57,525 bases of DNA from Neobacillus jeddahensis (GTDB taxonomy: Bacteria; Bacillota; Bacilli; Bacillales; Cytobacillaceae). The stretch spans positions 1 through 57,525 of the forward strand of contig NZ_CCAS010000026.1 in NCBI RefSeq assembly GCF_000612625.1. The letters run 5' to 3'. The notes below the pieces were generated by a model. It worked only from the letters and a program-made list of their open reading frames with translations. It was not told the DNA's origin and did not search any database. Below are positions 34,120 to 42,576 of the stretch, in pieces; position 1 is the first letter of the stretch; the number at the start of each line of letters is the position of its first letter. Position numbers and translations under genes: made by a program.

Positions 34120-34602
34120 ATGTCATCCATTCATCCGAATGATAATAATAATTCCAAAAAGCCAGTACCTGAACCTTTTCGCGAAATCGTAAAATCAATG
34201 AATGACTTTTTAACAGAAAAACCGATTCGGGGATTTTTACAATCCATTGATGATTTTTTCAAAACTCCTTTTCCTGTTGGAGCAGGATTTCATGTGGACA
34301 AAGTAGAAACAGGAACAGAATATATTATTACTGCTGAACTCCCAGGTATTAAAAGGGAGCAAATCAACTTAAATATCTCAGGCAACTATTTAACAATATC
34401 AGTAGAAAATACTGAGTTAGAAACCGAGGAAAACGATCAAACTCTTTTTTACCGCCGAAAATCTACTCGACAGCAATCATCAAGAACTATTTCCATTCCA
34501 CATGTGATTAATGAAAAACTGATTAAAGCTTCCTACCGTGATGGTCTATTACAAATCCGCATCCCGCAAGAAAAAGGGAAAGTTATTGAGATAGACGATT
34601 AG
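34120..34602 (+). CDS. Small heat-shock protein, Hsp20 family
   Basis: A 160-residue alpha-crystallin-type chaperone. The ACD runs from about residue 55 to the end: FHVDKVETGTEYIITAELPGI, ISGNYLTISV, YRRKSTRQQSSRTISIPHVI, and ASYRDGLLQIRIP, which includes the conserved DGLL-x-x-x-P. Three consecutive ATGs follow GAGAGGG; the third, at 34120, has the best spacing. B. subtilis has coat-associated Hsp20 proteins (CotM, CotP) and YocM; a mother-cell-like promoter upstream and the neighbouring coat-type yppG hint at a sporulation role here. It is divergent from hcp. Confidence 0.9.
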   Translation: MSSIHPNDNNNSKKPVPEPFREIVKSMNDFLTEKPIRGFLQSIDDFFKTPFPVGAGFHVDKVETGTEYIITAELPGIKREQINLNISGNYLTISVENTELETEENDQTLFYRRKSTRQQSSRTISIPHVINEKLIKASYRDGLLQIRIPQEKGKVIEIDD

Positions 34603-34646
34603 CAAACCAAAGCAAGTAATGTGATTCAATATCTTGCGAACATGCA

Positions 34647-34673
34647 AAAAGACGGCTTATGTGGCCGTCTTTT
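34647..34673. terminator. Bidirectional terminator between hsp20 and yppG
   Basis: Perfect stem AAAAGACGGC (34647-34656) with GCCGTCTTTT (34664-34673), with Ts on both strands, between convergent genes. Confidence 0.9.
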
Positions 34674-34674
34674 A

Positions 34675-35232
34675 TTACGCTTTAAAAAATCCGCCGAACC
34701 CTTTTACTAGCGATGACACTTGGTTTACTGCATTCATCATTTGTCCTGCTGTATTTACCATCTTATTTAGATCCACTGACCCATCCTGTGACTTGAAGGA
34801 ATTCATAAATGATTGCACACCGCCTGGTTGTTTAGCCATAACACTGTTTTTTGGGTATGGATTCATCATTGGATATCCATTCATTGGCATATAGGCTTGC
34901 TGTTGCATCATCTCGTCCTTTGGTTGCAATGGGTTTTGAAAAAGGAACTGAGCATCTTTTTGTGCACCTTGCTGATTTGAATATGGCACATTTTGCGGAC
35001 CGAAACCTCCTTGATAGCCTTGACCATACATCTGGATTGGTTGAGAGTAATATGGATTTTGTTGTTGATATGCCATCCAATCATTGTTTTGCGACTGGTT
35101 ATGGTATGGTATAGGTTGATTTCGATACAATTGTTGTTGCTGGTTCCATTGCTGATTCATCGGAACTTGATGCATCATTTGCCCCGAGTATCCATAATGA
35201 ACGTGATTATTTGGTCTTTTATTTCCAAACAT
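34675..35232 (-). CDS. yppG: YppG-like spore coat protein
   Basis: A 185-residue protein very rich in Gln, Asn, Tyr, Pro and Met (NNHVHYGYSGQMMHQVPMNQ; YHNQSQNNDWMAYQQQNPYY), with a C-terminal block of small hydrophobic residues (VNTAGQMMNAVNQVSSLVKG, then FGGFFKA). This is the YppG pattern of Bacillus coat proteins. GAGGAG precedes the ATG at 35232; the longer frame has no site. Structural role in the spore coat is inferred from the family. It is divergent from yppF, and the antisense frames over it are low-complexity shadows. Confidence 0.88.
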   Translation of the reverse strand: MFGNKRPNNHVHYGYSGQMMHQVPMNQQWNQQQQLYRNQPIPYHNQSQNNDWMAYQQQNPYYSQPIQMYGQGYQGGFGPQNVPYSNQQGAQKDAQFLFQNPLQPKDEMMQQQAYMPMNGYPMMNPYPKNSVMAKQPGGVQSFMNSFKSQDGSVDLNKMVNTAGQMMNAVNQVSSLVKGFGGFFKA

Positions 35233-35419
35233 GGGCAAACATCTCCTCTTTTTATATTCTCTATTACACATTATGAAGAATATCGAGGAAAGGTGATTCA
35301 CTAAAAACAATTAGCAATGTCAAAATCACAGGAAATTTGTCTAAAGTTTAAATATTTTAAAAACTAGAAATCCTTTTATTTCGTGGTACGATTTAATAAA
35401 GATGAAGGAGGAGCTAATT

Positions 35420-35629
35420 ATGGACATTCGTGAATTAAAAAGCAAATTTATTCAAAGTCGGGATTACACTACAGATGATGTTAATGCTTTAATGGATTTT
35501 GCTAAGAAAGAATATATTCATAATGAAATCAGCATTACTGAATATCGTCTTCTTGTCCGTGAACTTGAGAATCAAGGCGCAGTTATACCTGAAACTGATA
35601 ATGAAAACTCCCTCATCCAAAATTCATAA
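35420..35629 (+). CDS. yppF: YppF-like protein
   Basis: A 69-residue, mostly helical acidic protein (MDIRELKSKF, then YTTDDVNALMDFAKKEYI). It matches YppF in size and position between yppG and yppE. GGAGGAG lies eight bases before the ATG at 35420; the upstream ATG at 35402 overlaps that site. Function is unknown. A terminator follows at 35639-35661. Confidence 0.85.
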   Translation: MDIRELKSKFIQSRDYTTDDVNALMDFAKKEYIHNEISITEYRLLVRELENQGAVIPETDNENSLIQNS

Positions 35630-35638
35630 TGTAGACAA

Positions 35639-35661
35639 AAGAGATGCGATATGCATCTCTT
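35639..35661. terminator. Terminator between yppF and yppE
   Basis: Stem AAGAGATGC (35639-35647) with GCATCTCTT (35653-35661) and a T-rich tail. The genes are convergent. Confidence 0.85.
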
Positions 35662-35662
35662 T

Positions 35663-36019
35663 CTATTTATTAACTTCCTTTATTATTTCTAAAAGGAAGT
35701 ATTCGACTGTACGGTGGGAATTTAAAAATCGTGATTTGCTAGTAGCCGGGAAAAAAGATTGAATCGAGAGTTGTTCAATGTGTTCCGAAGTTGTATCTAT
35801 TTGCTTGAGATGCAAGTGTTTGTGATTTGTCGTTGTTAGCCATTTCCTCATCGCACTTTTCCACTCATCATTAATTAGTTTGACTTCATTAGCAAATGGC
35901 TTAATGACCACGTGAAAATCGTAGGATTTTCCAGTTTCTCTCCCCTCTTGATAGTACTTTAAGAATAAGTGGTTATACTGTAAAAGTTTCTCCGTTAACT
36001 GAAATATTTCTGTAGACAT
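35663..36019 (-). CDS. yppE: YppE-like protein (DUF1798)
   Basis: A 118-residue all-helical protein. The start MSTEIFQLTEKLLQYNHLFL and the segment WKSAMRKWLTTTNHKHLHLKQI match the YppE (DUF1798) family, a four-helix bundle of unknown role. GAAGGGAAC precedes the ATG. It lies in the conserved yppC-G block. Confidence 0.87.
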   Translation of the reverse strand: MSTEIFQLTEKLLQYNHLFLKYYQEGRETGKSYDFHVVIKPFANEVKLINDEWKSAMRKWLTTTNHKHLHLKQIDTTSEHIEQLSIQSFFPATSKSRFLNSHRTVEYFLLEIIKEVNK

Positions 36020-36109
36020 TTGTTTGTTCCCTTCTCATCAGCAAAAATAAAAAAGTAGCATAAGTGTTTCCATGCTACTCTTAATCATTACGATCCATTT
36101 TAGCGTTAA

Positions 36110-36379
36110 TTAAAATCCTAATTCAAGTTTTAAGGGTTGATGACTTAATGTAGAATCCGAAAACTCTCCATCAGCAAATGGGTCTGTACTTGCACACTTT
36201 CGTTCAAGTTCTGACAGTCTTTGAACTGGTTCTACTAATTTTTGTTCTTCCTCCCGGTTTAAACTAGTGCGAAGATCGGAGAATGATGCTTCAAGAACCG
36301 ACTCCAATTCTTCCAATTGATCGTAAATACCTGTCAGCATCATAAGCAGTTTTTCCTTTTCGGACAATGCCTTATTCAT
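36110..36379 (-). CDS. Conserved hypothetical protein in the yppD position
   Basis: An acidic, coiled-coil-like 89-residue protein (LSEKEKLLMMLTGIYDQLEE, then LESVLEASFSDLRTSLNREE). GGAGGG lies eight bases before the ATG at 36379, and the TTG six bases upstream is too close to it. It stands between yppE and sspM/yppC, where B. subtilis has yppD, but I cannot confirm homology. No function is suggested. Confidence 0.65.
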   Translation of the reverse strand: MNKALSEKEKLLMMLTGIYDQLEELESVLEASFSDLRTSLNREEEQKLVEPVQRLSELERKCASTDPFADGEFSDSTLSHQPLKLELGF

Positions 36380-36525
36380 TTTCAAAACCCTCCTCGCGAT
36401 TATCTATTAGGTATTATTCTCTTCCTTTCATCTGCCTCCTCCCTCCTTGACAAAACTAGAAGAAGTTCGTCAAAGAAAGTGTCAAATCTGCATGATTCTA
36501 ATCCCTTTCGACAAGACCTTTTACC

Positions 36526-36555
36526 GCATGAAAAAATGGAAAACGGCACATGCTA
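36526..36555 (+). promoter_or_regulatory. Possible sigma-G promoter of sspM
   Basis: GCATGA (36526-36531) and CATGCTA (36549-36555) are 17 bases apart and partly fit the sigma-G -35 and CATNNTA -10 patterns. The position is 18 bases before the sspM start, which is short but possible. Confidence 0.35.
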
Positions 36556-36573
36556 GGATAGGAGGTGTTTTTA

Positions 36574-36681
36574 ATGTCTAAAAAGAAAAATCAACCAAAC
36601 AAATCAACACAATCTGAAGTTGAAAAAAAAACAGGCTATGGTGATAAAAAACTTGAAGGACCAAATCGTCCCGCTGAGTGA
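36574..36681 (+). CDS. sspM: Small acid-soluble spore protein M
   Basis: A 35-residue basic protein: MSKKKNQPNKSTQSEVEKKT then GYGDKKLEGPNRPAE. The ending DKKL.GPNRP is the signature of SspM. SspM is a minor forespore SASP of the spore core. GGAGGTG precedes the ATG. A strong terminator follows. It lies next to yppC, as in B. subtilis. Forespore expression is inferred from the family and from a weak sigma-G-like match upstream. Confidence 0.9.
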   Translation: MSKKKNQPNKSTQSEVEKKTGYGDKKLEGPNRPAE

Positions 36682-36691
36682 AAATCAGACC

Positions 36692-36722
36692 AAAAAGCAA
36701 GGAGACCTTTCCTTGCTTTTTT
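36692..36722. terminator. Terminator between sspM and yppC
   Basis: Stem AAAGCAAGG (36694-36702) with CCTTGCTTT (36711-36719) and Ts on both sides. It overlaps the end of the convergent yppC. Confidence 0.9.
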
Positions 36723-37704
36723 ATTTCCATTTTTCTAACTGTAATGTCTTTTGGAATGATACTAATAACTGCAGTTGATTTAATTTAGAAAAATACCAGT
36801 CCGTAAGATGGATGGGGTGCCGGTGATGGACAGGAAAATGCAACCACATAGGTGAAATTTTTCGTTGCTTACTCCAATCTTGATACTGATTCTGATGATG
36901 TTCTATGATAGGAAAGGTCGTTCGTAGCAATGGCGTTTTTCTACCAGTCTTTATTTTAAAATATTGTTCATAGTCATTTCTTGAACCTGTATGGGTCGTC
37001 TTCTCGGCAAATTCAAAAAAATACGGAAACAACCGGGGTTGAAACAGAATATGTGCTAGCCTTTTCCCTAAGTTGATTCTTTTTGATAAAGTCTTAAATC
37101 CATTTACACTAGCGCCATACACTTCTCCACCACAGGTTGGAAACAGGACGCAACTGAAATGAAGCCAGTCTTGGAAGGAAAAAATCAGGGAATGAAATAC
37201 CTTTTTTTTATAAACAGGATGTTCAATGACAGGAGTTTGGATTACATTTTGCTCATTGATAATTAATGCCGTGGTTAACCTTTGTTTATCGTTTCCCTTC
37301 CAAAAATGCTGCCATTCTTTTTGAATAAATGCAGAAACATTTAAATAAGGAAGTAAATGAAACATTGGTCGATTTATTTTCGTCGAATATTGATAGAGCA
37401 ATAATTGGGGAAACACATCATGAAAAATGAGCCAGTTTGCTCGTTCATATGTTAGGAAAAGTTGTTTTCTCATGTTGGCATCCAAAAGGCGGGGGAAAAT
37501 GGACCCTTCTAGATCACACATATTCCATCCCCCATTTCTTGATACCATACTCGCCAAAAATGACCAAATAATATCTGGATGGTTTTTAAAATAGGTAAAA
37601 TAGGCGTCCGTTCTTGAAATATTATCTTTATTTCTTTTATTTGTTTCCTTTAGTATTTGACGAATGATTGCTTGTTCCTGTATCGTAAGATGATTCATAT
37701 TCAT
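36721..37704 (-). CDS. yppC: YppC-like protein (DUF2515)
   Basis: A 327-residue protein of the DUF2515/YppC family, rich in aromatic residues, e.g. YFTYFKNHPDIIWSFLASMVSRNGGWNMCDLEG near the start and HFPVHHRHPIHLTDWYF near the end. No catalytic motif is evident and no clear membrane helices are seen. GAGGG precedes the ATG by nine bases. It is divergent from recU, with 190 bases between, and is the usual recU neighbour in Bacillus. Function unknown. Confidence 0.85.
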   Translation of the reverse strand: MNMNHLTIQEQAIIRQILKETNKRNKDNISRTDAYFTYFKNHPDIIWSFLASMVSRNGGWNMCDLEGSIFPRLLDANMRKQLFLTYERANWLIFHDVFPQLLLYQYSTKINRPMFHLLPYLNVSAFIQKEWQHFWKGNDKQRLTTALIINEQNVIQTPVIEHPVYKKKVFHSLIFSFQDWLHFSCVLFPTCGGEVYGASVNGFKTLSKRINLGKRLAHILFQPRLFPYFFEFAEKTTHTGSRNDYEQYFKIKTGRKTPLLRTTFPIIEHHQNQYQDWSKQRKISPMWLHFPVHHRHPIHLTDWYFSKLNQLQLLVSFQKTLQLEKWK

Positions 37705-37894
37705 ATTCTTCTTCCCTCAATTTTTAGTAGTGTAGGAGTAACAAGATTTGAGCCCTTTTTTACGAAAAATGAATCATGCTTATATTGGTCTTTAACGTTA
37801 CAATTATAATTAGAGTGTGTAAACAAATCTATTTTATACACACCCATTTCGTTAAGATTTGTTATGATAAGGGATAGCTTGAGAGGTGTATAAC

Positions 37895-38497
37895 ATGACT
37901 GTAAACTATCCAAATGGAAAAAAGTTTAAACCGAAAGAACGTGAGAGTGAATTTTCGATCAAAGCGAAGAAAAATGGTTCCTACAGCAACAGAGGTATGA
38001 CACTTGAAGAAGATTTAAATGAAACCAATGAATATTACCGGGAGAGAAAAATTGCTGTCATACATAAAAAGCCTACACCGGTTCAAATCGTCCAGGTTGA
38101 TTATCCGAATCGTAGTGCTGCCGTTATAAAGGAAGCCTACTTTAAATTAGCATCGACTACAGATTATAACGGAGTGTATAAAGGAAAGTATATAGATTTT
38201 GAAGCAAAAGAAACCCAAAACCCCACTTCATTTCCCTTAAAGAATTTCCATCAGCATCAGATCCAGCATATGGAAGAGGTTTTGAACCAGGGTGGCACTT
38301 GCTTTGTTATTCTTCGCTTTACGAGATTTGAGCACGTTTATTTACTTGAGGCTAAGCATCTATTGATGTTTTGGGAGAGAATGAAGAATGGGGGCAGAAA
38401 ATCAATGACAAAAGAAGAAATTGAACAAAATGGTCATCATATCCCGCTTGGATTTCAGCCCAGAATTGACTATATTAAAGTAATAGATAGACTATAA
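37895..38497 (+). CDS. recU: Holliday junction resolvase RecU
   Basis: A 200-residue endonuclease that cuts Holliday junctions and assists RecA and segregation. The nuclease core is intact: [39 protein letters not shown] (the D...E-x-K active site) and [25 protein letters not shown] precedes the ATG at 37895; an earlier ATG in frame lacks a site. It is followed by ponA after 101 bases, the conserved recU-ponA pair. Confidence 0.96.
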   Translation: MTVNYPNGKKFKPKERESEFSIKAKKNGSYSNRGMTLEEDLNETNEYYRERKIAVIHKKPTPVQIVQVDYPNRSAAVIKEAYFKLASTTDYNGVYKGKYIDFEAKETQNPTSFPLKNFHQHQIQHMEEVLNQGGTCFVILRFTRFEHVYLLEAKHLLMFWERMKNGGRKSMTKEEIEQNGHHIPLGFQPRIDYIKVIDRL

Positions 38498-38598
38498 GAT
38501 AAGGTCTTACCATCCATTGGTCCAGGAACTTACTATTAATTGAAGAAGCGTAGTGTACTTTCTTATCATTGAGAAAGTAGAAAGGAAGGAAGTTTATT

Positions 38599-41220
38599 AT
38601 GTCTGACCAGTATCAATCAAGAGAGGAGCGCCGAAAGCAACTCCAATCCAAAGGTAAGCAAAAGCCAAAAGCTAAGAAAAAATCCGGAGGCCTTTTCAAA
38701 AAAATCTTTCTTAGTCTTGTGGTCCTCGGGATCGTTGGAATACTTACAGGATTGGGTACTTTCGCCTATTTAGTTAAGGATGCTCCCAAACTTGATCCAA
38801 AATTATTAAAAGATCCCATCCCATCGAAGATTTTAGATAAAAATGATAAACAGATAGCCGAAGTTGGTGCGGTAAATCGAGAATATGTAAACTATGAGGA
38901 TATCCCAAAGGTCTTGGAAAATGCGGTTTTAGCAACAGAAGATTATCGCTTTTACAAACACCATGGAATCGACCCAATTCGTCTTGGTGGTGCCGTTCTC
39001 GCTAATTTTCAACGAGGATTCGGAGCAGAAGGCGGCAGTACCATTACGCAACAAGTGGTTAAAAATGCATTTTTAACCCAGGAAAAAACATTAAAGCGTA
39101 AAGTACAAGAAGCATGGCTCTCCTATCAGCTCGAACAGCAATACACAAAACATCAGATCTTTGAAATGTACGTAAATAAAGTATACGTATCTGAGAATAG
39201 TCATGGACTTGCTACTGCAGCAAAAATCTATTATGGAAAACCATTAAAAGATTTAACCTTAGCCGAGGCGGCACAAATCGCTGGTATGCCGCAAAGTCCA
39301 AATAATTATAATCCCTTTACACATCCAGATTTGGCGGAAAAACGACGCAACATTGTCTTAACGTTAATGGAACAACATGGATTTATTACAAAACAAGAAA
39401 TGGAAGATGCTAAAAAAGTTTCTGTTGCAGCGACAGTTTTGAAGGAAGATCAACGAACAGTTGATGTAAAGCCTTTCGATTCTTTTGTGGATGCTGTCAT
39501 TGATGAAGTAAAGGAAACAACGGATTTTGATATTTTCACAGATGGTCTAACCATTCATACGACGTTAGATAAAGATGCCCAAACCTATGTTTATAAGATG
39601 CTTAATTCATCCGAAATCATTAATTATCCTGATGAAGCTTTCCAAGCAGGAATTGCTCTTCTAGATACGAAAACAGGTGAAATACGTGCAATCGGAGGTG
39701 GTCGGAATCAACAGGTTAGCCGTGGATTTAATTATGCCATAGACCTCCAGCGGCAGCCTGGATCCACGATCAAGCCTATTCTTGATTACGGCCCAGCGAT
39801 TGAATATTTGAATTGGGGCACGTATGAGATGATCGAGGATAAACCCATCACGTATTCCTCTGGGAAGAAATTTGGAAACTGGGACCAAAATTATAAAGGA
39901 CCCATGACGATTCGTTCTGCATTGCAATTATCGCGAAATTCGCCAGCCGTTCAGGCCCTTCAACAGGTTGGTCTCGATAAGGCGAAAGATTTTGCCGTGA
40001 ATCTAGGCATCCCGTTAAAAGAGATTTACGAATCTTATGCTATTGGAGGATTGGGCGGTAAAACGGTAGGTGTGTCTCCCCTTGAGATGGCTGGTGCCTA
40101 CTCGGCATTTGGTAATAACGGTTTTTATAACAAGCCACATGCGGTTAAGAGCATAACCTTACGTGACGGAACGGTGATTGAAACAGCACCTGAACCAAAA
40201 GTGGTGATGAAAGATTCTACTGCCTTCTTGGTTACCGATATGTTAAAGAGTGTACTCCAATCTCCTGGGACTGGAACGAAGGCTAGCGTACCTGGACTTC
40301 CGATCGCTGGTAAAACAGGAACGACAAACTATACCGATGATGAATTAAAAACATTGAATATAAAAAGTAGTTCCGTACCTGATGCTTGGTTCACTGGCTA
40401 CACAACCAATTATACTGCCTCAGTATGGACCGGCTACGAGAGCCGAAAAACACCAATTACGGCAGTTGGAAACAATCAAAGAATCGCACAGTTAATCTTT
40501 AAGAATTTATTGGCTTATATGTCTAAGGATGTCGATACTCCTGATTTCACAATGCCTAATAGTGTGCAAAAAGTTAGAATTGAAAAAGGGACAATGCCAC
40601 CAGTGTTGGCCAGTGAATTTACTCCTGATAGTCAAGTATCTATTGAATATGCTGTTAAAGGTCATGCCCCTAAGAAGGTATCTGAGAAGTATAATAAGCT
40701 TGGTGCACCCGGAAATCTCTCAGCCAAGTTCGACCCAGTTAATAAAAATATCACTTTATCGTGGAATTATAATAATCCCACAAACGAAAATATACAGTTT
40801 GATATCACAATAGACAATCCTTCACAACCGAAGCATCTGGTTCAAACTGAAAACAGTTTAACGATTCCAGCTACTCCTGGAGAGAAATACAATTTTTCTA
40901 TTTTTGCCTTGAGTGGGGATAAAAAGAGTGATCCTGTTACTACTTCAATTGAAATACCAAAAGAGGAAGTAGATAATGACCAAGGAGATCAAAGTGGGAA
41001 TGGTAACGAAAATGAGAACGGTAACGGTACCGGTACCGGAAATGAAAATGGGAATGGCACCGGAAATGAGAATGGTACTGGAAATGAAAATGGTACTGGA
41101 AATGAGAATGACAATGGCAATAGTGGAGGTAATCAAGGCGGGACCACTCCACCTGCTACTCCCGTCACACCAACAGGTGGACAAAACACCGGATCGCGGG
41201 AAAATGAATCAAACCGATAA
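38599..41220 (+). CDS. ponA: Class A penicillin-binding protein PBP1
   Basis: An 873-residue bifunctional peptidoglycan synthase. A basic cytoplasmic tail (1-32) precedes one membrane helix (33-59). The GT51 domain has the catalytic Glu in ATEDYRFYKHHG (E114) and GGSTITQQVVKNAF. The transpeptidase has Ser389 in GSTIKP, S445-R-N and K572-T-G. A fibronectin type III-like domain follows near 700-790. The C-terminal tail is low-complexity Asn/Gly/Glu (GNENGNGTG-type repeats) at about 795-850. It acts outside the membrane and interacts with GpsB, also encoded here. GGAAGG lies seven bases before the ATG. Confidence 0.96.
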   Translation: MSDQYQSREERRKQLQSKGKQKPKAKKKSGGLFKKIFLSLVVLGIVGILTGLGTFAYLVKDAPKLDPKLLKDPIPSKILDKNDKQIAEVGAVNREYVNYEDIPKVLENAVLATEDYRFYKHHGIDPIRLGGAVLANFQRGFGAEGGSTITQQVVKNAFLTQEKTLKRKVQEAWLSYQLEQQYTKHQIFEMYVNKVYVSENSHGLATAAKIYYGKPLKDLTLAEAAQIAGMPQSPNNYNPFTHPDLAEKRRNIVLTLMEQHGFITKQEMEDAKKVSVAATVLKEDQRTVDVKPFDSFVDAVIDEVKETTDFDIFTDGLTIHTTLDKDAQTYVYKMLNSSEIINYPDEAFQAGIALLDTKTGEIRAIGGGRNQQVSRGFNYAIDLQRQPGSTIKPILDYGPAIEYLNWGTYEMIEDKPITYSSGKKFGNWDQNYKGPMTIRSALQLSRNSPAVQALQQVGLDKAKDFAVNLGIPLKEIYESYAIGGLGGKTVGVSPLEMAGAYSAFGNNGFYNKPHAVKSITLRDGTVIETAPEPKVVMKDSTAFLVTDMLKSVLQSPGTGTKASVPGLPIAGKTGTTNYTDDELKTLNIKSSSVPDAWFTGYTTNYTASVWTGYESRKTPITAVGNNQRIAQLIFKNLLAYMSKDVDTPDFTMPNSVQKVRIEKGTMPPVLASEFTPDSQVSIEYAVKGHAPKKVSEKYNKLGAPGNLSAKFDPVNKNITLSWNYNNPTNENIQFDITIDNPSQPKHLVQTENSLTIPATPGEKYNFSIFALSGDKKSDPVTTSIEIPKEEVDNDQGDQSGNGNENENGNGTGTGNENGNGTGNENGTGNENGTGNENDNGNSGGNQGGTTPPATPVTPTGGQNTGSRENESNR

Positions 41221-41224
41221 TATA

Positions 41225-41357
41225 AGAAAAGCGCAAGGCGCCCGCCTATCAGGGACCAGCACAAGACGCGCCGGCGGGAAGGTTGTTCTTTAACCTTCTC
41301 GACGGATTGGCTTGTGACCTCGAGCCGATGGCGCCTGGAGCTGGACAATTATCAAAG
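41225..41357. repeat. GC-rich structured intergenic repeat (about 130 bp)
   Basis: Starts AAAAGCGCAAGGCGCC and ends GGCGCCTGGAGCTGGACAAT. Inside are CCCGCC pairing with GGCGGG and the hairpin GAAGGTT-GTTC-TTTAACCTTC. Its composition stands out from the AT-rich surroundings. Related units are common between genes in Bacillus-type genomes as I recall. A minus-strand ORF called across it is not a gene. Confidence 0.65.
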
Positions 41358-41383
41358 TCAAAATTTATGCTTTCCTATCTGCT

Positions 41384-41422
41384 AAAAAAATCGTCTAGGC
41401 ATGTGGCCTAGACGATTTTTTT
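41384..41422. terminator. Bidirectional terminator within the 3' end of ypoC
   Basis: A 17-bp perfect stem, arms 41384-41400 and 41406-41422 around a five-base loop, with seven As and Ts at the ends. It serves ponA on one strand. On the other it includes the last seven codons and stop of ypoC. Confidence 0.93.
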
Positions 41423-41757
41423 ATGATAGTACTTTTCACAAATTGCTTTTGTTGTTCCACCATTAGTTCAGAAAGTTGGCGATAGGAATGATATAGATTC
41501 GGCCTAGAAATAATAAAACTCAATCTTTCTTCAATATTAACTGGTTTAAAATGAAATTGATGGTATGGAATCTGCTCAGATTGTGATGGGGTTTCCTCAT
41601 TTGTAAAACACAAAAATTGTTTGAATATGGAGATTCCCTTTTCCATCCATTCTTTTACATTGTTGTGGTCACGCTCCCGGAATAAAGGCTCAATTTGTGC
41701 CTTTATTCCTTCCCATTCCCGTAAAATATTTTCAACTGTCTCTGCTCGTCTATCCAT
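41395..41757 (-). CDS. ypoC: YpoC-like protein
   Basis: A 120-residue protein resembling YpoC, the usual gene after nth in Bacillus. It is helical and acidic, with no recognised motif. The ATG at 41757 lies inside the last codons of nth, eight bases overlapping, and GGGGAAGG is nine bases upstream, so translation is coupled to nth. The C-terminus (KKSSRPHA) is encoded by the arm of the terminator hairpin, so the last residues may reflect terminator constraint and not function. Confidence 0.8.
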   Translation of the reverse strand: MDRRAETVENILREWEGIKAQIEPLFRERDHNNVKEWMEKGISIFKQFLCFTNEETPSQSEQIPYHQFHFKPVNIEERLSFIISRPNLYHSYRQLSELMVEQQKQFVKSTIIKKSSRPHA

Positions 41758-42412
41758 TGACAGTGTCCTTCCCCTTCATACGTTTTTTTCCTTCTCTACA
41801 TAGCTCTAGTAATGGACAAGTTGTACACTGTGGATTTTGAGCTTTACAATGATAGCGACCAAAAAAAATCAACCGGTGATGGGTTACCGACCACTCCTCT
41901 TTAGGTACCTTTTTCATTAACGTTTTCTCTACTTCTAGTACAGAATCCTTCCACCGGCATATACCAAGGCGCTTACTCACTCGTTCCACATGTGTATCAA
42001 CTGCTATTGCCGGAATGTCATAGGCAACTGACACGACGACATTCGCTGTTTTCCTACCTACCCCTGGTAGTTTCGTTAGCTCATCCCGATCCTTCGGGAT
42101 TTCTCCGTTATATATCTCTAAAACCATTCGACAAAGGCTTTGTATATTTTTAGCTTTATTTCGGTAAAGTCCAATAGAACGAATATCATTTTGAAGTTCC
42201 TCAAGTGGAACCTTTAAATAATCTTCTGGTTTTTTGTATTTTTGAAATAAATCTTTTGTCACCTTATTCACGAGGACATCCGTACATTGCGCAGATAACG
42301 AAACAGCAATGACCAGTTCAAATGGATTCGAATGATTCAACTCACAATGAGCTTCTGGAAACAGCTTGCCCATTTCATCTAGACAATAACGGACTTGCGA
42401 ATTATTTAGCAA
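41750..42412 (-). CDS. nth: Endonuclease III
   Basis: A 220-residue DNA glycosylase/AP lyase for oxidised pyrimidines. The helix-hairpin-helix LPGVGRKTANVV holds the catalytic Lys, IAVDTHVERVSKRLG holds the catalytic Asp, and the Fe-S site is C-x6-C-x2-C-x5-C (HCKAQNPQCTTCPLLELC). The sequence is almost the same as B. subtilis Nth, which begins MLN, matching the TTG at 42412 with AGGTG six bases upstream. The GTG at 42421 lacks a site. ypoC overlaps its end. Confidence 0.96.
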   Translation of the reverse strand: MLNNSQVRYCLDEMGKLFPEAHCELNHSNPFELVIAVSLSAQCTDVLVNKVTKDLFQKYKKPEDYLKVPLEELQNDIRSIGLYRNKAKNIQSLCRMVLEIYNGEIPKDRDELTKLPGVGRKTANVVVSVAYDIPAIAVDTHVERVSKRLGICRWKDSVLEVEKTLMKKVPKEEWSVTHHRLIFFGRYHCKAQNPQCTTCPLLELCREGKKRMKGKDTVNG

Positions 42413-42439
42413 ACCAATCACCTACTACTTTATGAAATT

Positions 42440-42514
42440 GCTCTGTTAAACATGGCTGCTGACTTAAGCCCCAATCACCTTAGGAACAAAATTAACCATG
42501 TGCTTGAACAGAGC
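42440..42514. repeat. 75-bp MITE-like inverted-repeat element
   Basis: Ends are GCTCTGTTAAACATGG (42440-42455) and CCATGTGCTTGAACAGAGC (42496-42514), an imperfect inverted repeat with identical GCTCTGTT outer bases. The centre carries no ORF. It sits between nth and dnaD, just upstream of nth. It could be a miniature transposable element or a remnant. The gap from 42413 to 42606 shows no other feature except the dnaD terminator. Confidence 0.5.
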
Positions 42515-42576
42515 CTATGAAATAAAATAAACAAGAAAAAAACTCTCGTTTCTATATTTTTTCCACCAACAACAAT

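Noticed and set aside
34832..35304. Several alternative ORFs over yppG
   Set aside because: Shadows of a low-complexity Gln/Asn-rich gene in other frames; no ribosome binding sites.
41133..41348. 71-codon minus-strand ORF over the ponA 3' end
   Set aside because: It is made of the ponA low-complexity tail antisense and the GC-rich repeat, with no support as a protein.
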